Shown here in pieces: positions 16,186 through 23,346 of a stretch of 64,000 nucleotides of DNA; the stretch's first letter is position 1, and each line of letters opens with the position of its first letter. The notes under the pieces are model-generated. The model saw only the letters and a program-made list of their open reading frames with translations. It made no database searches and was not told the origin of the DNA. This stretch comes from Streptomyces sp. 1331.2. GTDB taxonomy: Bacteria > Actinomycetota > Actinomycetes > Streptomycetales > Streptomycetaceae. The stretch lies in NCBI RefSeq assembly GCF_900199205.1, contig NZ_OBMJ01000001.1:6255001-6319000 (forward strand), given 5' to 3'. The position numbers and the translations under genes are program-made.

Positions 16186-16824
16186 TCAGGCCTTGCGAAT
16201 GGAGTAGGCGACGCCGCTCCCGGCGCAGGTGGTGGTGCTGTAGTAGCTGGTGACGACCCATCCGGTCGGAATCGGCGAGAAGGAGCACACGGCCAGATAG
16301 GTCTGGTTGGCGGCGTTGAGGATGGTGTACGCGACGCCGCTGCCCGCGCAGTTGTTGGCGCCGCCGTAGGAGGTGGTGACGACCCAGCCCGCCGGAATGG
16401 GCGAGAAGGAGCAGACGCCCAGGTTCGTCTGGTTGGCGGAGTTCATGATGGAGTAATTCACGCCGCTGCCCGCGCAGTTGACCGCACCGCCGTAGGAGCT
16501 GGTGACGACCCAGCCCGCCGGGATGGGCGAGAAGGAACACACGCCCAGACTGGTCTGCCCGTTCGAATCGGTGATGGTGTACGAGACACCGGTGCCGGGA
16601 CAGTTGAAGCTGCTGTAGGAGTTCGTGATGACCCACCCCGCCGGAATGGGCGAGTTGGAGCAGACGGTCATGCTGCCGGTGACCCGCTGCGGCGCCGCCT
16701 GAGCCTGCGCGGTCGCGACGGTCACCGTGCCCAGCAGCATCAACACGACCGTCAGCAGCTTCGGGAAGTGGTTCCGTAAGGTCTTCAAGGTCTGTCTCGC
16801 TTCTTCTCGACGCGCTACGCGCAC
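16186..16824 (-). CDS. Secreted four-repeat protein with TTA codon
   Basis: 212 aa. After a signal peptide (LLTVVLMLLGTVTVATAQAQA, cleavage near residue 44) come four tandem repeats of about 41 residues. Each has CSFSPIPAGWVVTSSYGG, then NCAGSGV and a tyrosine/isoleucine strand, with two cysteines per repeat that could form one disulfide each. No family is recognised; it is probably an extracellular beta-rich protein. A rare TTA leucine codon (16777-16779) in the leader suggests bldA dependence. GTG at 16824 is the longest start; a TTG at 16788 just ahead of the TTA is an alternative. A 13-bp inverted repeat lies upstream. Confidence 0.8.
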   Translation of the reverse strand: MRVARREEARQTLKTLRNHFPKLLTVVLMLLGTVTVATAQAQAAPQRVTGSMTVCSNSPIPAGWVITNSYSSFNCPGTGVSYTITDSNGQTSLGVCSFSPIPAGWVVTSSYGGAVNCAGSGVNYSIMNSANQTNLGVCSFSPIPAGWVVTTSYGGANNCAGSGVAYTILNAANQTYLAVCSFSPIPTGWVVTSYYSTTTCAGSGVAYSIRKA

Positions 16825-16837
16825 GGGGGATTGATTG

Positions 16838-16878
16838 AGCTGAAGTGAACCCCTGCGAACAGTTCGTTCACCTCAGCT
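16838..16878. promoter_or_regulatory. Inverted repeat upstream of the four-repeat gene
   Basis: AGCTGAAGTGAAC (16838-16850) and GTTCACCTCAGCT (16866-16878) match at 12 of 13 positions around a 15-bp spacer, 14 bp upstream of the gene start. Possible operator or 5' leader hairpin. Confidence 0.5.
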
Positions 16879-17011
16879 GAGAATGGTGTCAGAGTTACCC
16901 CAGCGACACCAGAGCACCGTCGGCGACGATCGAGGCCGCCCCGGCCGACTTCCCGCGCACCGATCGAAGGAGGGGTGATCACGGCCCCGGACGCATGGCA
17001 GGCTGCTCCGC

Positions 17012-17425
17012 ATGGTGATCAGTGATGCGTCGCAGGTTGGTGACGAGGTGTTGGTGGTGTGTCCCGAGCTGACGGATGCCGAGCTCAACGAGTTGTTCGG
17101 CGCGTCGTGGCCGGACCACCGGTCGACGTCCTTCGTGCCGGTGCTGGCCCGCAGTCTGGCCTGGATCGCGGCGCGTCGGGGCGGTCGGCTGGTCGGTTTC
17201 GTCAACGTCGTCGGCGACGGCGGTGCGCACGCCTTCGTCCTGGACACGACGGTGCACCCGGACGAGCGCCGGCAGGGGCTCGGGATGCGGCTGGTGCGTG
17301 CGGCTGCCGAGGAGGCGCGGGCACGCGGCGCCGAGTGGCTGCACGTCGACTACGAGCCGCATCTGGAGTCCTTCTACGGCCAGTGCGGATTCCGGCCGAC
17401 CGCCGCCGGGCTCATGCGGCTCTGA
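17012..17425 (+). CDS. GNAT-family N-acetyltransferase
   Basis: 137-aa acetyltransferase of the GCN5 superfamily. Motif A, which binds acetyl-CoA, is visible as LDTTVHPDERRQGLGMRLVRAA (beta4 and the Q/R-x-x-G-x-G/A loop RRQGLG). The C-terminal SFYGQCGFRPTAAGLMRL is the usual beta6-beta7 end. The start is ATG at 17012. It is probably cytosolic and modifies a small molecule or protein; nothing in the context names the acceptor. It appears to stand alone. Confidence 0.9.
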   Translation: MVISDASQVGDEVLVVCPELTDAELNELFGASWPDHRSTSFVPVLARSLAWIAARRGGRLVGFVNVVGDGGAHAFVLDTTVHPDERRQGLGMRLVRAAAEEARARGAEWLHVDYEPHLESFYGQCGFRPTAAGLMRL

Positions 17426-17489
17426 GTAGCCGCCGGTGCGGTGACCGACAGGGACGACCTCACGAGGAGGACAGCGCCAGAAGGACGAC

Positions 17490-17894
17490 TCAGGAGGGCG
17501 ACTCGGAGGCGGACGGCCCGGAGGCGGACGGCTCCATCTCCCCCGCGAAGACGATGATCTGGTCGATGAGGTTCCGCCGCAGATGGACGACGTCCGTTCC
17601 CGCCAGGCGGGGGCCTCCGTCCGGTGTGGTGAAGACCCACCGGTACCGGGCCCACTCGTCAGGCATGTCCACCGCCGAGCAGCGCGCCATCGTGCCGGTC
17701 CCCGCCGGGTGGCGCCGGATGTCCAGCACGAACCGTTCGACCGCCGCGAGTCCTTCGCTGCGGCCCAACGGCCCCCAGAAGACCACGTCCGAGGTCAGGG
17801 CCTGGGAGAGCAGGGCAGTCACATAGCTGTCGTCCGAGGCGTTGAACGCGGAGATGAACGTGTCGATCGCGGAGCGTGCCGTCTCTTCCTGCAT
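17490..17894 (-). CDS. SnoaL/NTF2-like protein
   Basis: 134 aa with the NTF2-like cone fold: N-terminal helix ETARSAIDTFISAFNASDD, then WGPLGRSEGLAAVERFVLDI and the beta-sheet WARYRWVFTTPDGGPRLAGTDVVHL. Members include polyketide cyclases, isomerases and non-enzymatic binding proteins; the function here is unknown. ATG at 17894 is chosen because upstream sequence is the divergent MarR promoter. The C-terminus is a Ser/Glu/Pro tail. A MarR-type palindrome between it and the regulator suggests it is a direct target. Confidence 0.85.
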   Translation of the reverse strand: MQEETARSAIDTFISAFNASDDSYVTALLSQALTSDVVFWGPLGRSEGLAAVERFVLDIRRHPAGTGTMARCSAVDMPDEWARYRWVFTTPDGGPRLAGTDVVHLRRNLIDQIIVFAGEMEPSASGPSASESPS

Positions 17895-17956
17895 GCCCCA
17901 GTAATACCAGCCGTTGCGCGCGAGGGGTGCCGTCGCGTCCGCCAGAAAATAGTAGC

Positions 17957-17975
17957 CATGGACATAGTATCCATG
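17957..17975. promoter_or_regulatory. MarR-type operator
   Basis: CATGGA and TCCATG arms separated by 7 bp, in an AT-rich stretch 14 bp upstream of the MarR gene and 63 bp from the divergent SnoaL-like gene start. It probably mediates autorepression and control of the neighbour. Confidence 0.6.
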
Positions 17976-17988
17976 TACTCTATTCGAC

Positions 17989-18483
17989 ATGAGCAAGGGT
18001 TCACTGGGTCCCACGCCCGGCTTCCTGGTATGGCGGCTCGCCAACAAGTGGCGCGTCGCAGTCGATCGCGCGGTGGCTCCGCTGGGCCTCACGCACGCGC
18101 AGTACGCACTGGTCGCGTCGCTGTACGGCATGCAGCGCGCCGGCGAGCGGCCCAGTCAGCGCCAACTCGCCGACCGCACCGGCCTGGAGGCGCTGTACGT
18201 CTCGAAGCTGGCGCGCACCTTGGAGTCGGCCGGCCTGATCGAGCGTGCCCGCGATCCCCGCGACCCGCGCGCCGTACAGCTCGCCCTCACCGAGCAGGGC
18301 CAGGCCGTCACGCGGCGGGCCATCGCGGTGGTGCAGGACCTGCTCCAGCAGTTGCTGGAACCGCTCGGCGGCCTCGACGCCCCACGGACGCGCGCGTTCA
18401 CCGACGAGCTGACGACTCTGCTCGACGCGCCTCTCGCACCATCCGTACCGAACGACGAGACCACTCAGGGGACAACATCATGA
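17989..18483 (+). CDS. MarR-family regulator
   Basis: 164-aa winged-helix regulator. The recognition region is SQRQLADRTGLEALYVSKLARTLESAGLIERARDPRDPRA, which has the classic MarR wing (RDPRDPRAVQLALTEQG). Dimerisation helices are at both ends. It starts at ATG 17989, just after a CATGGA/TCCATG palindrome, and its stop overlaps the start of the next gene (ATGA at 18480-18483). Likely a repressor of its own operon and of the divergent SnoaL-like gene, responsive to a phenolic or oxidant signal as is common in the family (inference). Confidence 0.92.
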   Translation: MSKGSLGPTPGFLVWRLANKWRVAVDRAVAPLGLTHAQYALVASLYGMQRAGERPSQRQLADRTGLEALYVSKLARTLESAGLIERARDPRDPRAVQLALTEQGQAVTRRAIAVVQDLLQQLLEPLGGLDAPRTRAFTDELTTLLDAPLAPSVPNDETTQGTTS

Positions 18484-18935
18484 CCACCACCGACTTCACC
18501 ACCGCATCCGTCGCCGACGGCCGCGCCCTCGGCCTGGCCCACTACGCCGCCCGCGGTGTCCTGGAGCACGTTCTGACCCGGCACGGCATCACGTTCCCGC
18601 AGCAGATCGCGCTACGCGCCGCGATCACCGTCGATGCCCCGCAGACGCCGGACGATCTCGTTACCCAGGTCCGGGGCTCCCTCAAGGCCGATCCGGCCGA
18701 CATCCACGCCACTCTCGACGAACTGCTGGCCAAGCAGCTGCTCGTCGCGGACGGCGCGCGCCTTCGTCCCACGGACGCCGGGCGCGAGCTGATCGCCGCC
18801 GTCGACGCGGAGACCGCCCCGATCACCGCACGCATCTGGGGCGGGATACCCGCCGAGGACCTGGCCGCCGCCGGCCGCGTCCTCGCCCTGGTCACCGAGC
18901 GAGCCAACGCGGAGCTTGCTGCGCTGACCGCCTGA
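18480..18935 (+). CDS. MarR-coupled winged-helix-like protein
   Basis: 151 aa, translationally coupled to the MarR gene. The middle (TPDDLVTQVRGSLKADPADIHATLDELLAKQLLVADG) has the helix-helix-wing rhythm of a second winged helix, followed by LRPTDAGRELIAAVDAETAPITARIWGGIPAEDLAAAGRVLALVTERAN, which resembles the C-terminal helices of MarR proteins. It may be a partner or co-regulator of the MarR protein. No enzymatic motif is visible. Confidence 0.82.
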   Translation: MTTTDFTTASVADGRALGLAHYAARGVLEHVLTRHGITFPQQIALRAAITVDAPQTPDDLVTQVRGSLKADPADIHATLDELLAKQLLVADGARLRPTDAGRELIAAVDAETAPITARIWGGIPAEDLAAAGRVLALVTERANAELAALTA

Positions 18936-18973
18936 CCGCCCAGATCAGGGTCTGTTGCGACCGTGCTGAAAGC

Positions 18974-19016
18974 GCGGACGGGCCGGGTGGGGTGATGCCT
19001 CGTCCGGCCCGTCCGC
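18974..19016 (+). terminator. Hairpin after marR operon
   Basis: 13-bp perfect stem GCGGACGGGCCGG (18974-18986) with CCGGCCCGTCCGC (19004-19016), 39 bp past the stop at 18935. Confidence 0.75.
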
Positions 19017-19072
19017 CCTCTGCTCAAGGTCGAGCGTGGTCACAGCCCCTCCAGTGTCGCCCACTGATTCAC

Positions 19073-19095
19073 GCGTCAAGATTCACTTTTGACGC
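19073..19095. promoter_or_regulatory. GCGTCAA inverted repeat
   Basis: GCGTCAA (19073-19079) and TTGACGC (19089-19095) with a 9-bp AT-rich spacer, 19 bp upstream of the GTG start at 19114. Candidate operator or promoter-proximal element. Confidence 0.45.
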
Positions 19096-19113
19096 ACGGC
19101 CTAGGCTGAGGTC

Positions 19114-19533
19114 GTGACCGGGAATCTTGAGTTGCGTACGTTTCAGGTGGGCGAGATGCACGCCGAGTTGCGCGGGCTGAACATGTCGGACGACCTCGAA
19201 GGGATGATCGAGGGCACGCCGTACCTGCACCGCCGGTTCAGGGTCATGCAGTTGGAGAAGCAGCTCGCAAAGACGCCGGGCATGTACGTGCACGACCTGG
19301 ACGGCATCCGGGCCGACGCCGCGGCGCGGGTGGACACCTGGCTGCCACGGATCAGGGTGCACGCCCGGCTGAGCGCGCCCTGGTGCCCCGACGGGGTGAC
19401 CGACCCCGGTCACAGCGAACTGTCCGTGGTGTGGTTCCAGCGGGCCGGCGATGACCCCTTCGGCCGGTTGGCCGAGATCGTGCGATCGCTGGACTGGACT
19501 GCCCTGGCCCGGTTCGAAGCAGATTTTGATTAG
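19114..19533 (+). CDS. Hypothetical protein
   Basis: 139 aa from GTG 19114 with GAGG a few bases upstream. Contains ELRTFQVGEMHAELRGLNMSDD, a basic middle part and a C-terminal WFQRAGDDPFGRLAEIVRSLDWTALA. No domain is recognised and there is no signal peptide. It is convergent with the DUF397/XRE pair, separated by a symmetrical terminator. It may be a conserved actinobacterial protein of unknown role. Confidence 0.72.
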   Translation: MTGNLELRTFQVGEMHAELRGLNMSDDLEGMIEGTPYLHRRFRVMQLEKQLAKTPGMYVHDLDGIRADAAARVDTWLPRIRVHARLSAPWCPDGVTDPGHSELSVVWFQRAGDDPFGRLAEIVRSLDWTALARFEADFD

Positions 19534-19552
19534 TCGCTCGAAGTGGAGAGGT

Positions 19553-19589
19553 GTGCACGAGAAGTCGGCCTGGCCGACTTCTCGCGCAC
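19553..19589. terminator. Bidirectional terminator
   Basis: 16-bp stem (19553-19568 with 19574-19589, one mismatch) and a CCTGG loop, between convergent stops at 19533 and 19598. Confidence 0.85.
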
Positions 19590-19597
19590 ATGATGGT

Positions 19598-19816
19598 TCA
19601 GGCGGTGGGGAGTTCGCCGTTCTTGATGGCGGCGACGAAGGCCGTCCACGCGTCGGTGGGGAAGACGAGCGCCGGCCCGCTGGGGTCCTTCGAGTCCCGG
19701 ACCGGAACGATGCCGGTGAAGCCGTCGGCGACTTCGATGCAGTTTCCCTGGTTGCCACTGAACTTGCTCTTGCGCCAAGCCGCGTACTTCAGGCTGTCCC
19801 GACCAGGGTCGATCAT
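19598..19816 (-). CDS. DUF397 small protein
   Basis: 72 aa, typical DUF397: WRKSKFSGNQGNCIEVADGF, then VPVRDSKDPSGPALVFPTDAWTAFVAAIKNG. These small proteins occur in many copies in Streptomyces beside an XRE/DUF5753 gene, as in the whiJ-type loci linked to developmental control. Its start overlaps the stop of the regulator gene (ATGA at 19813-19816), so the two are coupled and probably function as a pair. Confidence 0.95.
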   Translation of the reverse strand: MIDPGRDSLKYAAWRKSKFSGNQGNCIEVADGFTGIVPVRDSKDPSGPALVFPTDAWTAFVAAIKNGELPTA

Positions 19817-20670
19817 TCGAGTTCCTTTGCAATCTGTGTGACGAGCCGCCGCGACGGTCCTACGTCGAGGGCCGCTGCCCGAAGCCGGTCGAAGGCCTGG
19901 TCGTAGGCTGTTACATCGTCATCCCGTTCGAGGTAGAGGCTACTCGTCAGAGCCTCGGTGTACACCACATCGAGATCGTTCCGAACGGGGAACTCCATGA
20001 TCACGAACGAGCCCAGAACGCCGGGATGTGCGCCGGCCTCGAACGGCACGACCTGCAAGGTCACGTTCGGTTCCTTGGAGGCTGCGATGAGCTGTTGCAG
20101 TTGTTTCGACATGATGGCCTTGCTGCCGACGACCCGTCGAAGTGCGGCTTCGTCTACGATCGCCCAGAGCTTGAGTGGTTCCTCCCGCCGTAGCGCGGCG
20201 TTCTGCCGCGCCATGCGCACGTCGACCAGGGCGTTGACCTCGTCGGCTGTGCCCTCTGGCTGGAGCTTTCGAGTCACCGCCCGTGCGTAGTCGGCGGTCT
20301 GAAGCAATCCAGGGATCAGAGACGATTCGAAGTTCCGGATCGACACGGCCTCCGCCTCGAAGCTGATGAACGAGGCATAGCGCTGCGAGATCACATCCGA
20401 GTACGGCTGCCACCACACTCTGCGCTTGCCCTCGCGTGCCAGCGTTGCGAGTGCCTCCCGGGTTTCCGGATCGGTGACCTCGTAGACGTCGAGCAGTATC
20501 CCGACTTCGTTCGCTCGTACTCCGTGGCGGCCGTTCTCCAGCCTGCTGACCTTGGACTGGTGCCATCCGAGACGTGCTGCCACGTCATCGACCTTGAGGT
20601 TGAGTCCTTCTCGGATCCTTCGAAGCTCCGCGCCCAGCATTCGGCGGCGCACCGTTGGCGTTGCGGCCAC
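19813..20670 (-). CDS. XRE regulator with DUF5753 domain
   Basis: 285 aa. The N-terminal HTH_31-type domain (LRRIREGLNLKVDDVAARLGWHQSKVSRLENGR, residues about 15-50) is followed by the DUF5753 domain with the hallmark SLIPGLLQTADYARAV and ending in a C-terminal helix. These WhiJ-like regulators partner with DUF397 proteins, as here, and several influence morphological development or antibiotic production. It starts at 20670; the 259-bp divergent space to 20930 should contain promoters of both directions, but no clear operator was seen. Confidence 0.93.
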   Translation of the reverse strand: MAATPTVRRRMLGAELRRIREGLNLKVDDVAARLGWHQSKVSRLENGRHGVRANEVGILLDVYEVTDPETREALATLAREGKRRVWWQPYSDVISQRYASFISFEAEAVSIRNFESSLIPGLLQTADYARAVTRKLQPEGTADEVNALVDVRMARQNAALRREEPLKLWAIVDEAALRRVVGSKAIMSKQLQQLIAASKEPNVTLQVVPFEAGAHPGVLGSFVIMEFPVRNDLDVVYTEALTSSLYLERDDDVTAYDQAFDRLRAAALDVGPSRRLVTQIAKELE

Positions 20671-20929
20671 GCTCCGGCCTCCCCTCGTCGCGCTCTGTCG
20701 TCGCGTCAGTCTGGCGTAGCGGAAGTGGTTTCGTCACATCAGGTCCGAAGAAGCATATGCACTTTGATGGATCGCGTTGCACCGATCCACCGCCAAGGAG
20801 CATGCTTACGAAGTGTGGTGCAAGTCACCACGCAGCGTGATCCTCGCGGCTCATTGCTCGGGCATTCCCTTGCCCTCCGCCGTCCTTCGGATCGCGATCT
20901 TTCCCACCACCCCCGGAGGAGGCCCCGCC

Positions 20930-21364
20930 ATGCCCGGAATGTTGGAGAAGCCGCCCGCCCCCACCAATCCGTTCTCCTGGTGGTTGCCCAGGCACCACAA
21001 GTCCGCCGGGTTCGCCCGGCGGTTGCTCCGAACCTTCCTCACCGCCCAGCCCGACGGTGAACGGTTTCTCGACACCGGTGAGTTGGTGCTCGGCGAGCTC
21101 GTCACCAACGCGGTCCTGCATGCCAAGTCCCCCAGGGGGCGGCTCATCTACGTCCAGTTCGAGTTCCGCCCGGACGCCCTCCGCATCGAGGTGCACGACG
21201 CGGACTCCAACCGACCCTCGGTGCCGCGTCCCGTCTCCGAGGAGGACGAGACGGGGCGGGGGCTCTGGTTCGTCTCCCAGCTCGCTGCCGGCTGGGGCTG
21301 CTGCCCGCGGGTGGGTGGCATCGGCAAGGTGATGTGGGCGCTGATCGACGGGGGTACGGAGTGA
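20930..21364 (+). CDS. RsbW-like ATP-binding protein (HATPase_c_2)
   Basis: 144 aa, GHKL-fold ATPase without a kinase histidine. N-box ELVTNAVLHAKSP and the ATP-lid motifs VHDADSNRP and TGRGLWFVSQLAAGWG are visible. Such proteins in Streptomyces are often anti-sigma-factor-like kinases. The ATG at 20930 is preceded by GGAGGAGG, which decides the start over upstream in-frame codons. Its stop overlaps the start of the next gene (GTGA at 21361-21364), so the two are coupled. Confidence 0.9.
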   Translation: MPGMLEKPPAPTNPFSWWLPRHHKSAGFARRLLRTFLTAQPDGERFLDTGELVLGELVTNAVLHAKSPRGRLIYVQFEFRPDALRIEVHDADSNRPSVPRPVSEEDETGRGLWFVSQLAAGWGCCPRVGGIGKVMWALIDGGTE

Positions 21365-21651
21365 ACGTCGAACTCCCCGAACTCCCGTTCCCTGTCACCG
21401 TGGAGATCAAGGGCGTCACCGAGGTCGCCACCTTCACCGAGCTCTCCGACGCCCTGGCTGCCATCCGTGCCAGCCTCGCCCGGCTCCCGCTGGACGACGA
21501 TCAGTCCGCCTACCTCGCCGACCTCTTCGGCGAGGCCTCTGCCGCCCGGATCGCCCACCGGTTGGTCGAGTTCGGCGTGGTGTGCGCGATCGCCTACATC
21601 GGCATCGAATCGATCCATCCGATCTACCTGTGTGCGGCGGCGCCCGCCTGA
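21361..21651 (+). CDS. Hypothetical partner of RsbW-like ATPase
   Basis: 96 aa from GTG 21361, coupled to the ATPase. The sequence begins VNVELPELPFPVTVEIKGV and has a middle acidic helix (TELSDALAAIRASLARLPLDDDQ) and a C-terminus with hydrophobic residues (VVCAIAYIGIESIHPIYLC). No family is recognised. The overlap suggests a small regulator or substrate of the ATPase. Confidence 0.75.
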   Translation: MNVELPELPFPVTVEIKGVTEVATFTELSDALAAIRASLARLPLDDDQSAYLADLFGEASAARIAHRLVEFGVVCAIAYIGIESIHPIYLCAAAPA

Positions 21652-21851
21652 CCGGGCGGCGACTCAGCTGGACGCGGATCGAGATGTGGTGGTGCCTCAA
21701 GGCCCAGTTCTCCCGCCCGATCCGCGCCATCAGCCCCCGCCGCCATGCCGCCCACACCGAGATGCAGCGCTGGGCGGCCACCCCGGGCAACGCCGAAGCC
21801 CTCCTTCGCGCCGTGCTCCGGCAGGCCGCCGCCCGCAACCCGCTCGCGTGA
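21630..21851 (+). CDS. Possible small ORF, hypothetical
   Basis: 73 aa if started at GTG 21630 (overlapping the previous gene), or 56 aa from ATG 21684 (MWWCLKAQFSRPIRAISPRRH). It is Arg/Ala/Trp-rich with a C-terminal helix (NAEALLRAVLRQAAARNPL). Support is only the tight spacing and the terminator right after it. It may be spurious. Confidence 0.35.
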   Translation: MCGGARLTGRRLSWTRIEMWWCLKAQFSRPIRAISPRRHAAHTEMQRWAATPGNAEALLRAVLRQAAARNPLA

Positions 21852-21860
21852 ACGGACAAC

Positions 21861-21905
21861 GGAAGGTGCCGGGCGGACCCCCGCAGGGACCGCCCGGCAC
21901 CTTCC
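21861..21905. terminator. Bidirectional terminator
   Basis: 16-bp perfect stem (21861-21876 with 21890-21905), between convergent transcription ending at 21851 and 21908. Confidence 0.85.
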
Positions 21906-21907
21906 GG

Positions 21908-22789
21908 CTACGCCTGCCCGGTGGTCACGGTGAACGCCGCCGTGTGGACGGTGTCCCCGTGCTGGAAGTCCAGGAAGAGGCGGTAGCTTCCCGCGCTCGG
22001 GGCGGTGGTGGTGAAGGCGATCTCGGGGCCGGGGGTGCTGGTGTCCGGGTGGACGTGGAGGTAGGCGAGGTCGCCGGCGCGCAGTGCGACCAGGTGGCCG
22101 TACGCACCCAGGTAGGGCTGGAGGTCGGTGACGGGCTTGCCGTCCCGGCTGACGTTCAGGGTGAGTCGGCTGCTGCGGCCGGGGGTGAGGTCGCCGGTGA
22201 GGGTGACGGTGTAGCCGTCGACGGTGGCAGTGCGGCCGGTCTGCGGTAGGGGCGCGGGGCGGAGGTCGCCGGCGGCGTGGAGGTCGGCGCCGAGGGTGAG
22301 GCCTTCGGCGGCGCCGGCGGGGGTGAAGTCGGCGAAGACCCGGTACTCGCCGGCGGCGGGTACGGCGGTCGGGGCGCTCCAGGTGCCGTCGGCGGCGAGG
22401 GTGGGGTGCAGGTGCTGGAAGGTGGACAGGTCGCGCGGGGCGACGATCAGGTGCAGCTCCTTCTCGTGCTGCTGCTGGTACGCGGTGACCGGCTTGCCGT
22501 CCGTGCCGAGGATGCGGAACCGCAGGTCGGTGGGGGAGCCGGCGGTGACGAAGGGGCTGTCCAGGTTGAGGGTGTAGCCGCGTTCGGAGATCTCCAGCCC
22601 GCCGGGGAGGTGGTCGGCGCCCGGGCCGTCCTCGGAGTGTTCGGCGTGCGCAGCGTGGCCGGCGGCGTGGGTGGCAGGGGCAGGCCCGGCGGAGGGGCCG
22701 CTGCCGGTGGCGTGGCCGACGCCGAGGGCGAGGCCGAAGGCGGCGGCGAGGCCGGCGGTGAAGGCGGTGACGCGCAGCGCGGTGTTCAT
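21908..22789 (-). CDS. Secreted His-rich copper-locus protein
   Basis: 293 aa with a signal peptide (ALRVTAFTAGLAAAFGLALGVG) and a His-rich stretch (THAAGHAAHAEHSED), a likely metal-binding region. The remainder is beta-rich: STFQHLHPTL, GAYGHLVALRAGDLAYLHVHP and SYRLFLDFQHGDTVHTAAFTV carry conserved histidine pairs seen in heavy-metal-binding domains. The start is ATG at 22789 with GGAG upstream. It is downstream of csoR and probably in the same operon. Likely an extracellular copper-binding or sequestering protein (inference). Confidence 0.82.
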   Translation of the reverse strand: MNTALRVTAFTAGLAAAFGLALGVGHATGSGPSAGPAPATHAAGHAAHAEHSEDGPGADHLPGGLEISERGYTLNLDSPFVTAGSPTDLRFRILGTDGKPVTAYQQQHEKELHLIVAPRDLSTFQHLHPTLAADGTWSAPTAVPAAGEYRVFADFTPAGAAEGLTLGADLHAAGDLRPAPLPQTGRTATVDGYTVTLTGDLTPGRSSRLTLNVSRDGKPVTDLQPYLGAYGHLVALRAGDLAYLHVHPDTSTPGPEIAFTTTAPSAGSYRLFLDFQHGDTVHTAAFTVTTGQA

Positions 22790-22835
22790 GGCGGGGTGCT
22801 CCTCGGGGCGTAAAGGGGGCGTCACGGATGCCGGC

Positions 22836-23123
22836 TCAGGTGCGCATGAGCCGGGCGATGGCCTGGGTGGCCTCGGTGATCTTGGTGTCGGCCTCGTCGT
22901 TGCCGGCGCCGCCCGCGATGGCGTCCTGGACGCAGTGCGCGAGGTGGCCGTCGAGCAGGTGCAGGGCGACGGACTGGAGGGCCTTGGTGGCGGCCGAGAC
23001 CTGGGTGAGGACGTCGATGCAGTAGGTGTCGGTGTCGACCATGCGCTGGAGGCCGCGGATCTGGCCCTCGACGCGGCGCAGTCTGCGCAGGAGCTGGTCC
23101 TTCTCGGTGCGGTAGCCGGTCAT
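22836..23123 (-). CDS. csoR: CsoR-family copper-sensing repressor
   Basis: 95-aa all-helical DUF156 repressor. The Cu(I) ligands match the C-H-C set of CsoR: C35 (DTYCIDVLTQ), H60 (HLLDGH) and C64 (LAHC). The N-terminal helix (EKDQLLRRLRRVEGQIRGLQRMV) is the DNA-binding face. The start is ATG at 23123, with CGAGGAGG before it. When Cu(I) binds, the protein leaves DNA. Four ATACCCC-type boxes at 23169-23318 lie between it and copA, so it should control itself and copA, and perhaps the 14.9-kb locus. Confidence 0.95.
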   Translation of the reverse strand: MTGYRTEKDQLLRRLRRVEGQIRGLQRMVDTDTYCIDVLTQVSAATKALQSVALHLLDGHLAHCVQDAIAGGAGNDEADTKITEATQAIARLMRT

Positions 23124-23168
23124 GCGTGCCTCCTCGGGTTCCGGTGGTGGGTGGGGTGCCTTGAGTGA

Positions 23169-23318
23169 ATACCCCATGGGGGTATCAGGTCAAGCCCGAT
23201 CGGGCCGGGGAAAAATACCGCCCCGGGGTATCGGTCAAGGCTTGCTGCAGATACCCCTCGGGGGTATAAATGGATCTCGGCACCACCGGCAACACCACCC
23301 GATACCCCACCCCGGTAC
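23169..23318. promoter_or_regulatory. Cluster of CsoR operators
   Basis: Three good palindromes: ATACCCCATGGGGGTAT (23169-23185), ATACCGCCCCGGGGTAT (23215-23231) and ATACCCCTCGGGGGTAT (23251-23267), plus a weaker copy at 23302-23318. They fill the divergent csoR/copA promoter region. Confidence 0.85.
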
Positions 23319-23346
23319 CGGCCCCGGAACGTCACGAGGAGCAACG

